Positions 5,368-7,699 of a DNA stretch of 7,699 nt are shown in pieces. The DNA comes from an uncultured Collinsella sp. (GTDB lineage Bacteria > Actinomycetota > Coriobacteriia > Coriobacteriales > Coriobacteriaceae), in the NCBI GenBank assembly GCA_900542125.1, contig UQMO01000077.1, positions 1 to 7,699 on the forward strand, read 5' to 3'. A model generated the notes under the pieces. That model saw only the letters and a program-made list of their open reading frames with translations, had not been told where the DNA came from and did no database searches. The translations under genes were made by a program, and so were the position numbers. How positions within the stretch are numbered: position 1 is the first letter of the stretch; the number at the start of each line of letters is the position of its first letter.

Positions 5368-7275
5368 ATGGAGTTCAAGCAGATGGAGATGGATGACCAC
5401 AAACGTAGACGGAATATGATCCTCTACGTGCTCATCGCCTTCGTCGTCTACCTCGTGCTCTCGACCGTACTGTTCCCCAACATCGGTCACACGCAGCAGA
5501 TTACGAAGACCGATTACTCGACGTTTGTCAAAGCGCTCGATAAGAAGAGTGTCGACAAGGTCGAGTACAACACGGACGATTACACGATTTATTACACCAA
5601 GAAGGGCGAGGACGAGAACATCGCCTACAAGACGACCGGTGTGCCGAATGACGCGGGCTTTACCGATCGCGTGCTTGAATCTGGCGCCTCGCTTGAGTCG
5701 GTCGTTCCCGATAAGAACTCGGGCCTGATGACCTACTACTTGCTCACCCTCATTCTTCCCATAGCCATCTTCTTCCTCATCGGTTGGTGGCTCAACCGCC
5801 GCATGAAGAAGGCTATGGGCGATGACGGTCCGTCGATGAACTTTGGCGGCGGTGGCTTTGGCGGCGGTGGACTGGGTAAGTCCGGCGCGCGCGTGATCGC
5901 CTCCAAGGACGTGGGCGTGACCTTTAAGGATGTCGCCGGCCAGGAAGAGGCCAAGGAATCCCTCAAGGAGGTCGTCGACTTTCTGGAGAAGCCGCAGCGC
6001 TACGAGGAGATCGGCGCCAAGCTGCCGCGTGGTGCTCTCCTTGTTGGCCCTCCGGGCACCGGTAAGACCCTGCTTGCCAAGGCTGTGGCCGGCGAGGCGG
6101 GCGTGCCGTTCTTTAGTATTTCTGGTTCTGAGTTCGTTGAGATGTTTGTCGGCCGCGGCGCCGCCAAGGTGCGCGATCTGTTTAAGCAGGCCAAGGAAAA
6201 GGCCCCGTGTATCGTGTTCATCGACGAGATCGATACCATCGGCAAGAAGCGCGATGGCGGTGGATTTAGCGGCAACGATGAGCGTGAGCAGACGCTCAAC
6301 CAGCTGCTGACCGAGATGGACGGCTTCGATAACCACAAGGGTATTGTCGTTCTCGCTGCTACCAACCGTCCCGACAGCCTTGATCCGGCCCTGTTGCGCC
6401 CCGGTCGTTTTGACCGCCGCATCCCCGTCGAGTTGCCCGATCTGACCGGCCGTAAGAACATCCTCGAGCTCCACGCCAAGAGTGTGAAGACCGAGCCGCC
6501 GATCGATCTGACCGCGATTGCCCGCGCCACGCCCGGTGCCTCGGGCGCCGACCTGGCCAATATCATCAACGAGGGCGCCCTGCGCGCCGTTCGCGAGGGT
6601 CGCAAGCGCGCCACGCAGGATGACTTTGAGGAGTCGGTGGAGGTCGTCATCGCCGGTCAGCAGCGCAAGTCCACGGTGCTTTCCGACCACGAGAAGCAGG
6701 TCGTTTCTTACCACGAGATTGGCCATGCCATTGTCGCCGCTCGCCAGAAGGGTTCCGCGCCGGTTACCAAGATCACCATCGTGCCGCGCACGAGCGGTGC
6801 TCTTGGCTATACCATGCAGGTCGAGGAGGACGAGCGCTTCCTGACGACACGCCAGGAGGTTCTGGACAAGCTCGCCGTCTACTGCGGTGGCCGTGCAGCC
6901 GAGGAACTCATCTTTGGCGAGATGACGACCGGCGCCGCCAACGATATCGAGCAGGCCACCAAGCTTGCCCGTAACATGGTGACGCGCTTTGGTATGTCCG
7001 ATGAGTTTGGCATGATGGCGCTCGGTACCGTTCAGAATGCGTACCTCAACCAGGACACGTCGCTCACCTGCGCCCCCGGTACGGCCGAGCGCGTGGACGC
7101 GATTGTCGCCAAGCTGATCGAGGATGCGCACGACCGCGCTCTGCAGATTCTGAAGGAGAACAAGTTTAAGCTCCACGAGCTGGCTCGTTATCTGTACAAG
7201 AAGGAGACGATCACGGGCGAGGAGTTTATGAATCTCCTAACGCGCGAGAATCCGCTGATGCCAAAGCAGCAGTAA
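5368..7275 (+). CDS. ftsH: ATP-dependent zinc metalloprotease FtsH
   Basis: The 635-residue membrane-anchored AAA+ protease degrades misfolded membrane proteins and regulatory substrates as a hexamer. Order of parts: basic N-terminus; TM1 about 17-36; extracytoplasmic FtsH_ext domain about 40-118; TM2 about 121-141; a glycine-rich linker 160-170; then the AAA domain with Walker A GPPGTGKT (227-234), pore stretch MFVGRG (259-264), Walker B IVFIDEID (282-289) and the second region of homology TNRPDSLDPALLRPGRFDRR (332-351). The M41 peptidase has HEIGH (449-453) and the third zinc ligand Asp526 in ANDIEQATKLARNMV. Length is normal. ATG 5368 lacks an SD; an in-frame ATG at 5383 has GGAG 9 nt upstream and may be the true start, costing five residues. 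A strong terminator follows the stop. Confidence 0.97.
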   Translation: MEFKQMEMDDHKRRRNMILYVLIAFVVYLVLSTVLFPNIGHTQQITKTDYSTFVKALDKKSVDKVEYNTDDYTIYYTKKGEDENIAYKTTGVPNDAGFTDRVLESGASLESVVPDKNSGLMTYYLLTLILPIAIFFLIGWWLNRRMKKAMGDDGPSMNFGGGGFGGGGLGKSGARVIASKDVGVTFKDVAGQEEAKESLKEVVDFLEKPQRYEEIGAKLPRGALLVGPPGTGKTLLAKAVAGEAGVPFFSISGSEFVEMFVGRGAAKVRDLFKQAKEKAPCIVFIDEIDTIGKKRDGGGFSGNDEREQTLNQLLTEMDGFDNHKGIVVLAATNRPDSLDPALLRPGRFDRRIPVELPDLTGRKNILELHAKSVKTEPPIDLTAIARATPGASGADLANIINEGALRAVREGRKRATQDDFEESVEVVIAGQQRKSTVLSDHEKQVVSYHEIGHAIVAARQKGSAPVTKITIVPRTSGALGYTMQVEEDERFLTTRQEVLDKLAVYCGGRAAEELIFGEMTTGAANDIEQATKLARNMVTRFGMSDEFGMMALGTVQNAYLNQDTSLTCAPGTAERVDAIVAKLIEDAHDRALQILKENKFKLHELARYLYKKETITGEEFMNLLTRENPLMPKQQ

Positions 7276-7294
7276 GGCTGGTTGCACATTGTTG

Positions 7295-7333
7295 AACGCC
7301 CCATTTGAGTCTCTATCTCAAATGGGGCGTTTT
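7295..7333 (+). terminator. Intrinsic terminator of ftsH
   Basis: A perfect 15-bp stem (AACGCCCCATTTGAG / CTCAAATGGGGCGTT) closes on a 7-nt loop (7310-7316) and runs into TTTT (7330-7333). It begins 19 bp after the ftsH stop. The DUF523 ribosome binding site starts 4 bp after the T-run, so little room is left for a separate promoter downstream of the hairpin. Confidence 0.93.
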
Positions 7334-7350
7334 ACGTGGGAGGGATATGT

Positions 7351-7653
7351 ATGAAGATCGTGGTAAGTGCCTGCTTGATGGGCGAGAGCTGCAAGTATAA
7401 CGGGCTCGACAACTATCATCGGGAGCTGGTCGAGGCTTGCGAGCGCACGGGGACCGAGGTCCTCTTGGTGTGCCCTGAGGTCTTTGGCGGCCTGCCCACG
7501 CCGCGCAAGCCGTCCGAGATTGTGAACGGCGAGGTCCGTACCTGCGAGGGAACCTCAGTCGATCGCGAGTTTCGCCTGGGTGCCGAGCGCGCGCTCGATA
7601 TGTGCGAGCAGGCAGGCGGACCGGAAGAGATAGTCGCGTGCATCCTGCAAGAT
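7351..7653 (+). CDS. DUF523 (TudS-like) protein, cut by contig end
   Basis: Only the first 101 codons are genomic. They match DUF523: KIVVSACLMGESCKYNG at the N-terminus, LLVCPEVFGGLPTPRKPSEIV (39-57), VDREFRLGAERALDM and IVACILQ. Cys8 and Cys41 correspond to two of the three cysteines that hold the [4Fe-4S] cluster in TudS, a thiouracil desulfidase of this family. The third, in the usual SPSCG motif, would lie just past the break. Function in this organism is therefore only a family-level guess. ATG 7351 is chosen over an in-frame GTG at 7336 because GGGAGGG (7338-7344) sits 6-7 nt before it. The frame runs on into adapter sequence, giving a false tail LSLIHISEPTRRS that is not part of the protein. 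Confidence 0.88.
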
Positions 7654-7699
7654 CTGTCTCTTATACACATCTCCGAGCCCACGAGACGCTCATGAATCT
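7654..7699. other. Nextera transposase adapter and i7 index (sequencing artefact)
   Basis: CTGTCTCTTATACACATCT (7654-7672) is the 19-bp Tn5 mosaic end. CCGAGCCCACGAGAC (7673-7687) completes the Nextera read-2 adapter. GCTCATGA (7688-7695) is in the index position and matches the i7 index I know as N714. ATCT (7696-7699) begins the P7 flow-cell sequence. This is library-preparation DNA left by incomplete read trimming, not a natural Tn5 insertion. Confidence 0.98.

Noticed and set aside
5020..7176. A 718-codon open frame antisense to ftsH and part of cobO.
   Set aside because: The opposite strand encodes a fully recognisable FtsH with all catalytic motifs. The antisense translation has no recognisable domain and its openness follows from GC-biased codon use.
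7654..7672. A Tn5 mosaic end that could suggest a transposon boundary.
   Set aside because: It is followed at once by Illumina-specific adapter, index and P7 bases, so it comes from library preparation.
7416..7682. A minus-strand open frame beginning MGSEMCIRDR.
   Set aside because: Its start lies in the sequencing adapter, and the rest is antisense to the DUF523 gene.

Overview
The window is a high-GC, gene-dense stretch of bacterial chromosome. Its protein style points to a gut Coriobacteriia, most likely Collinsella (Actinomycetota). The ThyA, FolA, MATE and FtsH proteins look Firmicutes-like but use GC-rich codons. This assignment is from memory of such proteins, not from a search. The last 46 bases are not biological. 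They are an Illumina Nextera transposase adapter plus index, so the window is the end of an assembled contig.

Layout. At 1-678 (minus, cut by the left edge) is a fusion of a DUF134 helix-turn-helix domain with a NifX/NifB-like iron-molybdenum-cofactor-binding domain. It diverges from a folate/thymidylate operon, thyA (845-1693) and folA (1703-2221). The 166-bp gap between them holds two inverted copies of a 15-bp dyad that look like a regulator's operator pair. Next on the plus strand are a SpoU/TrmH-type RNA 2'-O-methyltransferase (2331-3245) and a MATE efflux protein (3371-4720). The gap between MATE and the convergent cobO-like adenosyltransferase (4805-5290, minus) is filled by an 83-bp nested inverted repeat. 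Diverging from cobO is ftsH (5368-7275), which ends in a textbook intrinsic terminator. A DUF523 gene (7351-7653) starts directly after that terminator and is cut off by the adapter.

How the genes work together. ThyA turns dUMP and methylene-THF into dTMP and dihydrofolate, and FolA reduces the dihydrofolate back to THF, so these two form a functional pair. The other genes are separate housekeeping or accessory units: RNA modification, efflux, corrinoid salvage, membrane protein quality control, and a TudS-like Fe-S family. No mobile element, phage, CRISPR array, tRNA or rRNA was seen. The most interesting non-coding signals are the operator-like pair at 691-759, the internal Shine-Dalgarno that could yield two products from the DUF134-NifX gene, and the nested palindrome at 4721-4803. 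No complete novel multi-gene system is visible.
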